Source: CAVTJL01 sp963752325 (GTDB lineage Bacteria; Pseudomonadota; Alphaproteobacteria; Geminicoccales; Geminicoccaceae). From it: a stretch of 64,000 bases of DNA. A program made the position numbers and the translations under genes. The stretch is from NCBI GenBank assembly GCA_963752325.1, contig CAVVXU010000010.1:310001-374000 (forward strand). Reading direction: 5' to 3'. The stretch's first letter is position 1. Every line of letters starts with the position of its first letter. Positions 35,598 to 47,377 of this stretch are shown in pieces. The notes beneath the pieces are model-generated. The model saw only the letters and a program-made list of their open reading frames with translations, searched no databases and was not told the DNA's origin.

Positions 35598-36585
35598 GTG
35601 GCCCGTATTGTCATCCACAAGAGCCTCGGCACGCTCGCGGACCGCGTGCCGCTCGTCGACAGCATGCTCCGCGGCGTCGAGCGCGGGTTCGTGGGCCTCA
35701 TCTGGGCCACCACGCGGGCATTGCCGCTGGAAGCGGCGTCGGCGGCCGGCGGGAGGATCGGCGCCGTCGCCGGGCCGCGCCTCCGCAAGCACAAGCACGT
35801 GCTGCGCAATCTCCGCATGCTCTATCCCGATCGCGAGCCCGCCTTCATCGAGGCGACCGCGTTGGCCATCTGGCGCCAGATCGGTCGCGTTCTTGCCGAG
35901 TACCCACATCTGCCGACGATCTTCAAGGAGGGACGGGTCGAGCTCGAGACCCGCTTCGATCTCAACGAGCTGCGCCGGAGCCGCACCGGCTGGGTCTTCT
36001 GCGCGCTGCACCAGGCGAACTGGAACCTGCACGGGATGGGTGGTGCTCTCGGCGGATTTCCGTTGAGTGTCCTCTATCTGCCCGGGCACAATCCGGGCCT
36101 CGAGCGCATGATCGGGCGCTGGCGGAACGCGATGCCCTGCGGGTTCATCCCCGTGAGCCAGGCGCCGCGCCGCATGATCGAGGTGCTGCGCGAGGGGACG
36201 AGCGTCGGGCTGCACATGGACCACCGGGTCGACACCGGCGAGCTCGTGCCGTTCCTCGGCCGGCCGGCGCGCACGACCGCGATCCCCGCGCGCGTCGCGC
36301 TGAAGCTCAAGACGCCGCTCGTGCCGGTGCGGCTGGAGCGGCTCCCGGGCGTCCGCTTCCGCCTCACCCTGGACACGCCGGTGCGCCACGACGCGACGAT
36401 CAGCGACGCGCGTGAGGCCGCGCTCGCCATGACGGCCGAGGTGAACGCGGCCTTCGGCCGCTACATCCTGGCCAAGCCCGAGGAGTGGTGCTGCGTCAAG
36501 CGGCGCTGGGAGAAGGATGCGGTGGCCGAGGCCCTCGATCCGGCGTCGACGGACCCCGGGCCGAGACGCGGCGCCGGCCGCATAG
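35598..36585 (+). CDS. LpxL/HtrB-like lysophospholipid acyltransferase, 3' end frameshifted
   Basis: About 329 residues of the lipid A biosynthesis acyltransferase family, which transfers acyl chains to lipid A or lyso-lipids at the inner membrane. It has KHKHVLRNLRMLYPD near residue 60, the active-site region FCALHQANWNLHG near 137, GTSVGLHMDHRV near 197 and PVRLERLPG near 240. The usual HxxxxD/E motif reads H-QANW-N: the acidic residue is Asn. The present frame runs on past 36600 into antisense of the next gene; removing one base in the last 100 bp gives TAG at 36585, just before the convergent stop at 36603. It sits backwards inside a peptide ABC gene cluster. Confidence 0.8.
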
Positions 36586-36602
36586 GGACCCGGCCGTTCG
36601 GC

Positions 36603-38275
36603 CTAGCCGCCGGCGCCGGTATCCCGCCAGCGCTCGATCCAGAGCGTGGTGGGGGCCATCTGCCCGGTGGGCTCGACACCCTCGAGCCAGCTGGGGCCAG
36701 ACGTGGGGCTCGGCGCGGAAGTAGAGCGGCAGGGCCGGCAGGTCCTCGGCATAGAGCTGCTGCAGCTGGACCCAGAGGGCGCGGCGCTTGTCGTGGTCGA
36801 GCTCGACCTCGATCGCGTCGATGAGCCGGTCCATCTCGGGATCGCTGTAGCCGCCATAGTTCTGGCCGCTCCAGCCGTTGGCGGCGGAGGGGATCTCCTC
36901 GGAATGGAGCGTCGAGCGCGGCGGGTTCTCGGGGCTCGAGATCCAGGCGAACATCGCCATGCCGGTGAAGCGGCGATGGGTCAGGGTCTGGCCGAAGAGC
37001 ACGCGGGCCGGCTGGTTCTTGATCTGCGCGTCGATGCCGAGCTGGCGCCACCCGCTCTGCAGCACCTGCTCGACCAGCTCGCGCGTGCGGTCGCCGGCGG
37101 TGGTCATGAGGTCGAGGCGCAGCACGTCGCCCGTGGCATCGCGCCTGAGACCACCCGCGCCCTTCTTCCAGCCGGCCTCGTCGAGCAGGGCGGCGGCCTT
37201 GGTGGGGTCGTAGGCGATAGTGCTGGACATCGTCGGTGTGCACCCAGTCCAGCGGATGAACGAAGGTGTCGGCGACGGGCTGGCGGCCGCCGAAGAGCCG
37301 CTGGCTGATCGCCGCCCGATCGGCACCGTAGAGCAGGGCCTGACGCACCCGCCGGTCGGCCAGGATCGGGTTCTGGAGCATGAGGTCGACATGCTCGTAG
37401 AAGAGGCCGGGCTTGAAGAGGACGCGGAAGCGGTCGCCGTGGCGCTTCTCGAAGGCGATCGCCTGATCGATCGACAGGCCGAGGGCGCCATCGGTCATGT
37501 CGATGTCGCCGGAGAGCAGGTTGGCCTCGAGCGCCGCCGTGTTCTCGATCGCCTTGACGACGATCCGCGCGAAGACGGGCGGCTGGCCCCACCAGGTGGG
37601 GTTGCGCTCGAGCACGATGGTGCTGCCCGGCACGATCCTCGCGATCCGGTAGGGGCCGAAGGCGAGCCCCGGATTGGTCGGGTCGGCATCGAAAAGGGTG
37701 CGGTTGCGGTAGGTGGCCGGGTCCGCCTCGAAGACCTTGCGCTCGAGATGTGCCGGCAGGACCCGGAAGTCGTTGATGGCGTTGTAGTCGAAGTCGAGCT
37801 TCTCGTCGTGAACGACGAAGGTCTTGTCGTCGACCGCATCGATCTTCCAGATCCGCCGATAGAGCTCGGCGTTGGTGACGCCGCTCTGCTCGTTCCGGCC
37901 GACCTCCCAGGTGAAGAGCACGTCCTTCGTCGTGACCGGGACGCCGTCGCCCCAGGTCGCCTTGGGCTGGAGCGTATAGGTGAGCGCCACGCCGACCTTG
38001 CCGTCGGGTGTCGTCTCACGGACGGCGCGCTTGTTCTCCAAGGTCGGCAGCTCGGTGCAGAGCATGCAGACGAGGTGCCAACTCTGGTCGTAGACCGTGA
38101 GCGGCCGCTGCGTCATGCCCAGCACATAGGCCTTGGCCGCCATCGAATCGATGTCGGGGTTGAGGTTGCTCGGGAACTGGGTGATGCCGATGACGAGCTG
38201 GTCGCGCGCGGCCGCAGTGCCGGCGCCGGCCAGGACGAGGAGGGCCGCGAGGAGCCAGCGCGGAGCCCGGCTCAC
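36603..38275 (-). CDS. Peptide ABC transporter substrate-binding protein (family 5), frameshifted
   Basis: About 557 residues. A Sec-type signal peptide (APRWLLAALLVLAGAGTAAA) precedes an SBP_bac_5 body: VIGITQFPSNLNPDIDS, YTLQPKATWGDGVPVTTKDV, GPYRIARIVPGSTIVLERN and LLYGADRAAISQRLFGG. The frame breaks near 37225 and 36700; one extra base at each explains both. GTG 38275 overlaps the TGA of the VOC gene (GTGA). The paired permeases are at 33608-35471. The ligand is unknown; the MocR and VOC genes before it suggest an amine- or amino-acid-derived compound. Confidence 0.88.
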
Positions 38276-38658
38276 CGGCCGGGCTCCGGCGCCAGGCACT
38301 GCATCAGCTCGAGGCGGTTGCCGAACGGGTCGGTGGCATAGCAACGGACAAAGCCCTCCAGCGGCTGGTCCTCCCTGATCCGCACGCCCGCGGCCTCGAG
38401 CCGCGCGCGCAGCGCTGCCAGATCGTCGACCAGCAGAGCAGGATGGGCCTTCTGGGCCGGGTGGAACGCCTTCTCGACGCCGAGATGGAGCCTGAGCTCG
38501 CCCTGCTCGAACCAGAGCCCGCCGCGCGCCGCCAGGGCCGGCGGCTTCGGCGTCTCGGGCAGGCCCAGAAGCTCGCCATAAAAGGCGCGCCCTGCCGCCT
38601 CCTCACCCTCCGGCATGGCGAGCTGGACGTGGTGCAGGCCCAAAAGCGTCGGGCTCAT
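38272..38658 (-). CDS. VOC (glyoxalase/bleomycin-resistance fold) protein
   Basis: A 128-residue single-domain VOC protein with the two beta-alpha-beta-beta-beta modules. Likely metal ligands are His in GLHHVQLAM, Glu or His in GELRLHLGV and Glu in GNRLELMQ. It could be a lyase, dioxygenase or binding protein. It is coupled at both ends: its ATG overlaps the MocR stop and its stop overlaps the binding-protein GTG. This makes a regulator-VOC-binding-protein operon. Confidence 0.88.
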   Translation of the reverse strand: MSPTLLGLHHVQLAMPEGEEAAGRAFYGELLGLPETPKPPALAARGGLWFEQGELRLHLGVEKAFHPAQKAHPALLVDDLAALRARLEAAGVRIREDQPLEGFVRCYATDPFGNRLELMQCLAPEPGR

Positions 38659-40175
38659 TTGGCGGCGACCGCTGCCGTCGCGGCGACGCTGCGGATCGCG
38701 TCGGCCAGACCCTTGAGGCCGCGGTCGACCTCGCCCTCGGTGATGCCGGTGTAGCCGAGCAGCAGGCCGGGCCGCGGCGCCTCGGCGACGTAGAAGCCGG
38801 AGAGCGGCGGGGCCTCGATGCCGCGCTCGCGTGCCGCCTCGCTCACCGCATGGTCGTCGGTGCCGGGCTGCAGGAAGCCCACGAGATGCATGCCGGTCTC
38901 CGAAGGTGAGAGGTCGAGGAGCGGGCCCAGGATATCTTGCGCCTTGTCGAGGAAAAGGCGCTGACGCTCGGCGTAGAGCGAGCGCATGCGGCGGATGTGC
39001 TGGGCCAGATGGCCGGCCGCCACGAACTCGGCCAGGGCCGGCTGGGCGATCATCGGCGGATGGGTGTCGGTGATCCTGCGCACCGCCATAAAGGCATCGA
39101 CGAGATGCGCCGGCACGACCATGTAGCCCAGCCTCAGGCCCGGGAACATCACCTTGCTCATCGTGCCGACATAGACGACCCGGCCGTCGGCATCGAGCCC
39201 CTGCAGGGCGGCGAGCGGCCGGCCCGTGTAGCGGTACTCGCTGTCATAGTCGTCCTCGAGCACGAAGGCGTCGGCCGAGCGCGCCCATTCGAGCAGCTCG
39301 AGCCGGCGGGCGAGGCTCATCGTGACGCCCAGCGGATATTGATGCGAGGGCGAGACGCAGGCCATGCGCGCCCGGGGCGCCCGCTCGCGGCCGGCGGCGA
39401 CCGAGATGCCCTCGGCGTCGACCGGGACCGGGATGAGCCGGGCGCCGCCGGCGATCAGCGCGCCGCGCAGCCCCGGATAGCCCGGATTCTCGGTCCACAC
39501 GGTGTCGTCCGGATCGATAAGGACGCGCGCCGTGAGGTCGAGCGCCTGCTGGGCGCCGCTCACGATGATCACCTGCTCGGGTGCGCAGGTGACGGCCCTG
39601 GCGGCGCCGAGATAGGCGGCGATGGCCTGGCGCAGCGGCCGCCAGCCCAGCGGGTCGCTGCCGATCAGGAAGCTCGTCGGCGGCTCGCGCCAGTGCTTGG
39701 CGAGGAGCCTCGACCATTCCTCGAAGGGAAACGCCGCGAGCTCGGGCAGGCCTGGGGCGAAAGGCCGCGGCCGGCTGCCCCCTCGGCCCAGCTCCGCCAG
39801 CGCCAAGCCACGCCGCGACGGGCCGGGAGCCGGACCGCGCGCCCGCCGTTCGCCGATCGGCGCGGCGCGGGCGTGGAGCGCGTCCTCCGGCAGCTCCTCG
39901 CTGACGAAGGAGCCGGCGCCCACGCGCCCGCTGATGTAGCCCTCGGCATGGAGCTGCTCGAAGGCTGCCATGACCGTGTTGCGCGACACGGCCAGATCCT
40001 TCGCGAGCGTGCGCGAGGACGGAAGGCGTGTCCCGGGCTGGATGCGGGACCCGAGGATGGCCTCGCGGATCGCGAAGTAGAGCTGACGGTGCAGCGGCAC
40101 GGCGCTCGCCGGATCGAGGGCGATGCTGGCGAGATGGATGGGGCCGAGGCGGCGGCGCGAGGTGGAGGGTGACAT
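38655..40175 (-). CDS. MocR-type regulator (GntR winged helix fused to PLP aminotransferase domain)
   Basis: A 506-residue protein. Residues 20-90 are a GntR winged helix (PLHRQLYFAIREAILGSRI, PSSRTLAKDLAVSRNTVMAAFEQL). Residues 125-490 are a fold-type I aminotransferase domain with SGAQQALDLTARVL, ENPGYPGLRG, LEDDYDSEYRYTGRPL and the PLP lysine in VGTMSKVMFPGLRLGY. Such proteins sense amino compounds through PLP. It heads the VOC/binding-protein operon by stop-start overlap and is divergent from pyruvate kinase. A near-palindromic ATTGGTCTAAT at 40288-40298 in the shared region is a candidate site. Confidence 0.93.
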   Translation of the reverse strand: MSPSTSRRRLGPIHLASIALDPASAVPLHRQLYFAIREAILGSRIQPGTRLPSSRTLAKDLAVSRNTVMAAFEQLHAEGYISGRVGAGSFVSEELPEDALHARAAPIGERRARGPAPGPSRRGLALAELGRGGSRPRPFAPGLPELAAFPFEEWSRLLAKHWREPPTSFLIGSDPLGWRPLRQAIAAYLGAARAVTCAPEQVIIVSGAQQALDLTARVLIDPDDTVWTENPGYPGLRGALIAGGARLIPVPVDAEGISVAAGRERAPRARMACVSPSHQYPLGVTMSLARRLELLEWARSADAFVLEDDYDSEYRYTGRPLAALQGLDADGRVVYVGTMSKVMFPGLRLGYMVVPAHLVDAFMAVRRITDTHPPMIAQPALAEFVAAGHLAQHIRRMRSLYAERQRLFLDKAQDILGPLLDLSPSETGMHLVGFLQPGTDDHAVSEAARERGIEAPPLSGFYVAEAPRPGLLLGYTGITEGEVDRGLKGLADAIRSVAATAAVAAK

Positions 40176-40343
40176 GACGGCACCGTGATAAATGGCCCCT
40201 GCTCATACCGCAACTCGCGGCCCTCATGCCAGCCACTTCGGTAAATTGATCGCCATGTCACGGCCTCGTCGATGACAGCCTCGGGCGATTGGTCTAATGG
40301 CACGGGCTCGCCGCAATCCGACATCGAACGGAAGGGGAGAACG

Positions 40344-41760
40344 ATGCGGCGCAATCGCTGCGCGAAGATCGTCGCCACGCTCGGGCCGGCCAGCTCAACG
40401 AAGGAACGCATCAGTCTGCTGGTGAAGACCGGTGTGGACGTGTTCCGCTTCAACTTCAGCCACGGCACCCACGAGGACCACGCCGCCACGGTTCGCGATC
40501 GTGCGGGAGGTCGAGAAGGAGTGCGGCCGGCCCATCGGCCTCATCATGGATCTGCAGGGCCCGAAGCTGCGGGTCGGGACCTTCGCCGAGGGCAAGGTCC
40601 AGCTCGAGCGCGGCAGCCCGTTCCGCCTCGACCTCGACCCGACGCCCGGCACGGCCGAGCGGGCGCCGCTGCCGCATCCCGAGATCTTCGCCGCCATCGA
40701 CGAAGGTCAGGAGCTGCTGCTCGACGACGGCAAGATTCGGCTTCGGGTCGAGCGTTGCGGGCCGGATTTCGCCGACACCGTCGTGGTGGCGGGCGGCCCG
40801 CTCTCGGATCGCAAGGGCGTCAACGTGCCGGGTGCCGTCCTGGCGATCTCGCCCCTGACGGAGAAGGACAGGCGGGATCTCAACTTCGGGCTCGAGCTGG
40901 GGTTCGACTGGGTCGCGCTGTCCTTCGTGCAGCGGGCCGACGACGTGGCCGAGGCACGCCGGCTGATCGCCGGCCGGGCGGCCATCATGTCCAAGATCGA
41001 GAAGCCCTCGGCGATCGAGTTCCTGGACGAGATCATCGATCTCTCGGACGGCATCATGATCGCGCGCGGCGATCTCGGCGTGGAGATGCCGCCCGAGGTC
41101 GTGCCCGGGCTGCAAAAGCGGATGGTGCGCAAGGCCCGCGAGGCCGGCAAGCCCGTGGTCGTCGCGACCCAGATGCTGGAGAGCATGACGCAGAGCCCGG
41201 CGCCGACCCGGGCCGAGGCGTCGGACGTGGCGACCGCGGTCTATGACGGCGCCGACGCCACCATGCTCTCGGCCGAGAGCGCGTCCGGCCAATACCCGGT
41301 CGAGGCGGTGGCGATCATGGACAAGATCATCGCCACCGTGGAGCAGGACGGGCTCTACCGCGCCTATCTCGACGCTTTCCATGCCGAGGCGCTGGGGACG
41401 TCGGCCGACGCCATCACGCTGGCCGCGGGCCAGGTGGCGCACACGCTCAAGGCAGCGGTGATCGTCACGTACACGACGTCCGGCGCCACCGCGCTACGGG
41501 CCGCCCGCGAGCGCCCCGACCGGCCGATCCTGAGCCTCATCACGCGCATGGTCACCGCCCGGAAGCTCGCGATCGCGTGGGGCATCCATGCGGTTCATTG
41601 CGAGGACGCGCACGACCTGGACGAGATGGTGCTGAAGGCCCGGCACTACGCGAAGACAGAAGGCTTCGCCCAGCCGGGAAGCTCGATCGTGATCACGGCG
41701 GGCGTGCCCTTCGGCACACCCGGCGCCACCAACATTCTCCGGGTTGCCTGGGTGACCTGA
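40344..41760 (+). CDS. pyk: Pyruvate kinase, frameshifted once
   Basis: About 472 residues. CAKIVATLGPASS at the N-terminus, FRFNFSHGTHEDH, MDLQGPKLRVGTF, the catalytic MSKIEKPSAIEFLDEII, MIARGDLGVEMP and VVATQMLESM identify the enzyme. The C-terminal regulatory domain ends TPGATNILRVAWV. It transfers phosphate from phosphoenolpyruvate to ADP in glycolysis. One extra base near 40497 (in GTTCGCGATCGTG) separates the first 50 residues from the rest. AAGGGGAGAACG precedes ATG 40344. Confidence 0.94.
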
Positions 41761-41789
41761 GGGCGGTCAGGCGGCCTGCCGCAGCCCCC

Positions 41790-43012
41790 TCAGAGCGGCA
41801 GGCCGCGCATCAGGCGCGGAAGATTGCCGACCAGGCCCATCGCGTGGCGCATGAAGAAGCCCTTGGCGGCGGGCGTGCGCTCGACCATGGCGAGGCCGAG
41901 GTTGCGTGCCAGCCTCAAGGGCAGGCTGTCGTTCGCGAAGAGGCGGTTGATGCCGTCGGTGACAGCCACGAGGGCGAGGCTGTCGAAGCGACGCCACGCC
42001 TCGTAGCGCTCGAGCGCCACAGCATCTCCGGGGTCGAGGCCCAGGCGAGCGCGGTCCACGACCGTCTCGGCGACGGCGCCGACGTCGCGCAAGCGCCAGG
42101 TTCCACCCCTGCCCGGCGATGGGATGGATGCCGCGCGCGGTATCCCCGACCAGCACGAGGCGCTGGGCTGTGTAGGCATCCGCCCAGGCGAGGCTCAAGG
42201 GGTAGGCGAAGCGCCGGCCGACGAGGGTGAGATCGCCCAGATGCTCGCCCAGGCGCACCTGGACCTCGGCCGCGAAGGCCGCGTCGTCGAGCGCCTGCAG
42301 CGACTGGGCCAGCTCCTCGGCGGCCGCCCAGACCAGGGAGGAGCGGCTTTCCGTCATCGGCAGCATGGCGAAGGGACCGTCGGGGAAGAAGCGCTCGATG
42401 GCCATGCCGCCATGCGGGAGCGGGTGCGAGAAGGTGGCGACGAGCCCGATCTGCCCGTAGCTCCAGGTGCGCACGCCGATGCCGGCGGCCTCGCGGGTCG
42501 AGGAGCGCCGCCCCTCGGCCGCGGCGACGAGCGCCGCCTGGACGGTCGTGCCATCGGCCAGCTCGACGCGTGGCCATGGACGTGCCACGCTCGAGACGGA
42601 CGATCTCGCCGGGTGCCGCGACCCGGACGCTCGGCAGCTCTGCCAGCCTCGCCGTCAGCGCCTGGCGCAGCACGCGGTTCTCCACGATCCAGCCCAGCGG
42701 CTCCTCGTCGATCGCCCGGTGGTCGTAGCGCACCTTCACCGGCGAGCCGCCCTCGCCGACGACGATCTCGAGGATCGGCTCGGCCTCGCCGACGCAGCCC
42801 GGCCAGACGCCGATCCCCTCCAGGAGGAGCTTCGAGCCGCGCGCCACGGCGGTGACGCGGCCGTCCATGTGCGGCTCGATCAGCTCGGCCAGGGGCCTGC
42901 GCTCGACGAGCAGCACCGACAATCCGGCGCTGCCGAGGGCGCAGGCCAAGGCCAGACCGGTGGGCCCACCGCCCACGACGATCACCTCCATCCGTTCCGC
43001 TCGATCGCTCAT
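41790..43012 (-). CDS. UbiH/UbiF-type FAD-dependent hydroxylase, frameshifted
   Basis: About 407 residues of the ubiquinone-biosynthesis hydroxylase family. The N-terminus has the dinucleotide motif VIVVGGGPTGLALACALGSAG. FAYPLSLAWADAYTAQRLVLVGDTARGIHPIAGQGWNL, which includes the GD FAD motif, is conserved UbiH signature (shown here only as landmarks), and DGINRLFANDSLPLRLARN is the C-terminal motif. The frame breaks near 42582 and 42092; both are explained by one extra base. The enzyme hydroxylates the quinone ring at the inner membrane. Which carbon (UbiH, UbiF, UbiI or UbiL role) cannot be assigned. Confidence 0.88.
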
Positions 43013-43042
43013 CCTGTCCCACCCGCCAATGCGCAGTCCTGT

Positions 43043-43052
43043 GGCACGTGCC
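43043..43052. promoter_or_regulatory. Palindrome GGCACGTGCC upstream of sigma-54 promoter
   Basis: A 10-bp perfect palindrome about 66 bp upstream of the -24 element. Distance and symmetry suit an enhancer-binding protein site, but a single palindrome in GC-rich DNA is weak evidence. Confidence 0.3.
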
Positions 43053-43117
43053 CAGCCCTTAGGCAGTGGCCGACGGATTCAGCCCCCGCGAGGCCCGCAA
43101 GCCCCGCGCGCCGGCTG

Positions 43118-43134
43118 TTGGCACGGAGCTTGCT
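43118..43134 (+). promoter_or_regulatory. Perfect sigma-54 (RpoN) promoter
   Basis: TTGGCACGGAGCTTGCT matches the consensus YTGGCACGrNNNTTGCW at every defined position, with correct -24/-12 spacing. Transcription should start near 43145 on the plus strand. No coding sequence begins within the first 200 bases; a strong intrinsic terminator lies 95-135 bases downstream and the molybdenum hydroxylase gene follows at 43368. Confidence 0.85.
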
Positions 43135-43144
43135 GCGGTCCTCA

Positions 43145-43279
43145 CGCGTTCAGCCGGTGACGGCCTCTAGCGGATCCGGCGGGACTTGTGGTTTGGCCCG
43201 AGCGCTGCGGCCTGTCCTTCGGGAAGGTTGCGGCAATTTCGGCCCGGAGGGCAAGGCTCTCCGGGCCGTCTCTTTTTTT
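43145..43279 (+). ncRNA. Candidate sigma-54-dependent small RNA (about 135 nt) or attenuated leader
   Basis: The segment is bounded by a perfect sigma-54 promoter and a perfect intrinsic terminator and has no supportable ORF. It contains hairpin-forming sequences: GCCGG/CCGGC arms around 43152-43180 and CCTT-CGGG-AAGG at 43216-43227, before the terminator stem. Known sigma-54 small RNAs such as CrcZ and NrsZ have this promoter-terminator arrangement, though no sequence similarity is claimed. The alternative is a leader of the downstream hydroxylase gene in which the terminator acts as an attenuator. Confidence 0.55.
43240..43279 (+). terminator. Intrinsic (rho-independent) terminator
   Basis: A perfect 10-bp stem CGGCCCGGAG/CTCCGGGCCG with a 9-nt loop, followed by TCTC and seven T residues at 43273-43279. 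It is the clearest intrinsic terminator in the window. It is oriented on the plus strand, 88 bp before the molybdenum hydroxylase start. Confidence 0.9.
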
Positions 43280-43367
43280 GCAGGGCGGCATCCCACCTGG
43301 GCCCTTCGCCAGACGGCCCGCGTTCTGCATAAGAGCCCGGGCATTGCCGGTCGGGAGCAGACGTAGA

Positions 43368-45736
<2,369 letters not shown>

Positions 45737-45759
45737 CGGCCCGCCTGCCGGGCGCACAC

Positions 45760-46560
45760 TCAGCGCCAGCGGACGACGCGGCGCTCGAGGAGCGAGACGA
45801 GCCAGCTGACGGCGAGGCCGAAGAGCGACAGCAGGACCACGCCCGCCATCAGCCGGTCGGTGCGCATCAGGTTGCCGGCCTGGAGGACCATGGCGCCGAC
45901 GCCGTGCTCGGCGCCGATCATCTCGGCCGCGACCAGCAGCACGAGGCTGATCGAGGTCGAGATGCGCACGCCGGCCAGGATGCCCGGAAAGGCGCCGGGC
46001 AGCACGATCTTGCGGATGATGGCGAGCGGGCCGAGGCCGAAGCTCTGGGCCATGCGGACGAGCGTGCGCGGGACCGCGTCGACGCCGGCATAGGCGTTGA
46101 TGGCGGTGGGGAAGAAGGCGCCGAGCGCTATCGTCGCCACCTTCGAGGGCTCGCCGATGCCGAACCAGAGGATGAAGAGCGGCAGCATCGCGATCTTGGG
46201 GACCGGGAAGAGCGCTGCGATCACGGGGATGCCGACCGACCGGGCGATGCTCGAGATGCCGATCGCGAGTCCTGCCACGATGCCGGCGGCAGCGCCCAGC
46301 GACCAGCCGATCAGGAGCCGGCGCAGGCTCGCCTGGATATCGATCAGGAGATCGCCCGAGCGCGCCAGATCGACCAAGGCGTAGGCGATCTCCAGGGGGC
46401 TCGGGAGCGTCAGGTCGCTGACGAGTCCCGCGGACGAGACCGCTTGCCAGACGGTCAAAAGCCCGATCAGGGTGAGCGGGCCCACATGCCGGAGCGTGCG
46501 AGGCGCGAAGCCCCCGCCGCGGAAGGCGACCTCCTCGCTGTCGCCGCGCGCGCTCGCCAT
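45760..46560 (-). CDS. NitT/TauT-type ABC transporter permease
   Basis: A 266-residue permease of the SsuC/TauC class with about six helices, FPVPKIAMLPLFILWFGIGEPSKV (the conserved P-K-A-P/W-F-G motif region) and the EAA-type loop. It is the last gene of a minus-strand binding-protein, ATPase, permease unit. Substrates of this class are nitrate, sulfonates, taurine or pyrimidine precursors. GGGGAGGGCGGCG precedes the ATG. Confidence 0.93.
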   Translation of the reverse strand: MASARGDSEEVAFRGGGFAPRTLRHVGPLTLIGLLTVWQAVSSAGLVSDLTLPSPLEIAYALVDLARSGDLLIDIQASLRRLLIGWSLGAAAGIVAGLAIGISSIARSVGIPVIAALFPVPKIAMLPLFILWFGIGEPSKVATIALGAFFPTAINAYAGVDAVPRTLVRMAQSFGLGPLAIIRKIVLPGAFPGILAGVRISTSISLVLLVAAEMIGAEHGVGAMVLQAGNLMRTDRLMAGVVLLSLFGLAVSWLVSLLERRVVRWR

Positions 46561-46572
46561 CGCCGCCCTCCC

Positions 46573-47377
46573 CTAGCCCGGCCCCGGCGCCGATCTCGCG
46601 ATCGGCCGCCCGCACCTCGGCCGCGATCAGCGACCAGAGGCGCTCGTGCAGCTCACGCATGGCCAGCGCATGACGCGCCAGGCCCCGCTCGGCGCGCGGC
46701 AGGGGCACGGGCAGCATCGCCTTGATGCGGGCCGGGCGACGCGAGAGGACACAGATCCGGTCTGCCAGCCGCAGCGCCTCCTCGAGATTGTGCGTGACCC
46801 AGACCGCGGTGGTGCGGGCACGCGCCCAAATGGCCGCCAGCTCCTCGATCAGCAGCTCGCGCGTCTGCGCGTCCAGGGCCGAGAGCGGCTCGTCGAGAAG
46901 CAGGACGGCCGGACGCACGGCAAGCGCCCGGGCGATGCCGACCCGCTGACGCATGCCGCCCGAGAGCTGCCGCGGGTAGGCGTGGCGAAAGTCGGCAAGG
47001 CCGATGGTGCGCAGCGCCTCCTCGATCCGCTCGCGGCGCAGGGCCGCGGGCAGCCTGCCCTCGAGCGGCAGGGCGATGTTTTCCTCGGTCGTCCGCCAGG
47101 GCAACAGGGCAAAGTCCTGGAAGACGTAGGTGAGCGGGTTGAGGCAGCCATCGGGAACCGGGCCGATCGAACGGACCGTGCCGGCGGACGGCTCGAGCAG
47201 GCCGCCCAGCACGCCCAGGAGGGTCGACTTGCCGCAACCCGAGGGCCCCAGCAGGGCCAGCGTCTCGCCGGCCTCGACCACGAGGTCGATGTCGGCCAGG
47301 ACCTCGAGATCGTCATAACGATGGGTGATGCCGGCGGCCTCGAGGCGCATGCCGGACGAGGCCGGGGCCGGCGTCAC
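46573..47377 (-). CDS. NitT/TauT-type ABC transporter ATP-binding protein, 3' end frameshifted
   Basis: About 268 residues. It has Walker A GPSGCGKST, Q-loop VFQDFALLPWRT, signature LSGGMRQRV, Walker B VLLLDEPLSALD and H-loop VTHNLEEALRLADR, the pattern of SsuB/TauB. GTG 47377 overlaps the binding-protein stop; ATG 47350 is an alternative. In the present frame there is no stop until far into the next gene. Removing one base near 46590 gives TAG at 46573-46575, right before the permease ribosome site, so this is the probable end. Confidence 0.9.

Noticed and set aside
43145..43367. A molybdenum-cofactor riboswitch before the molybdenum hydroxylase
   Set aside because: The segment does not show a Moco-motif layout that I can recognise, and its sigma-54 promoter and plain terminator are a simpler account. 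A covariance-model scan would decide.
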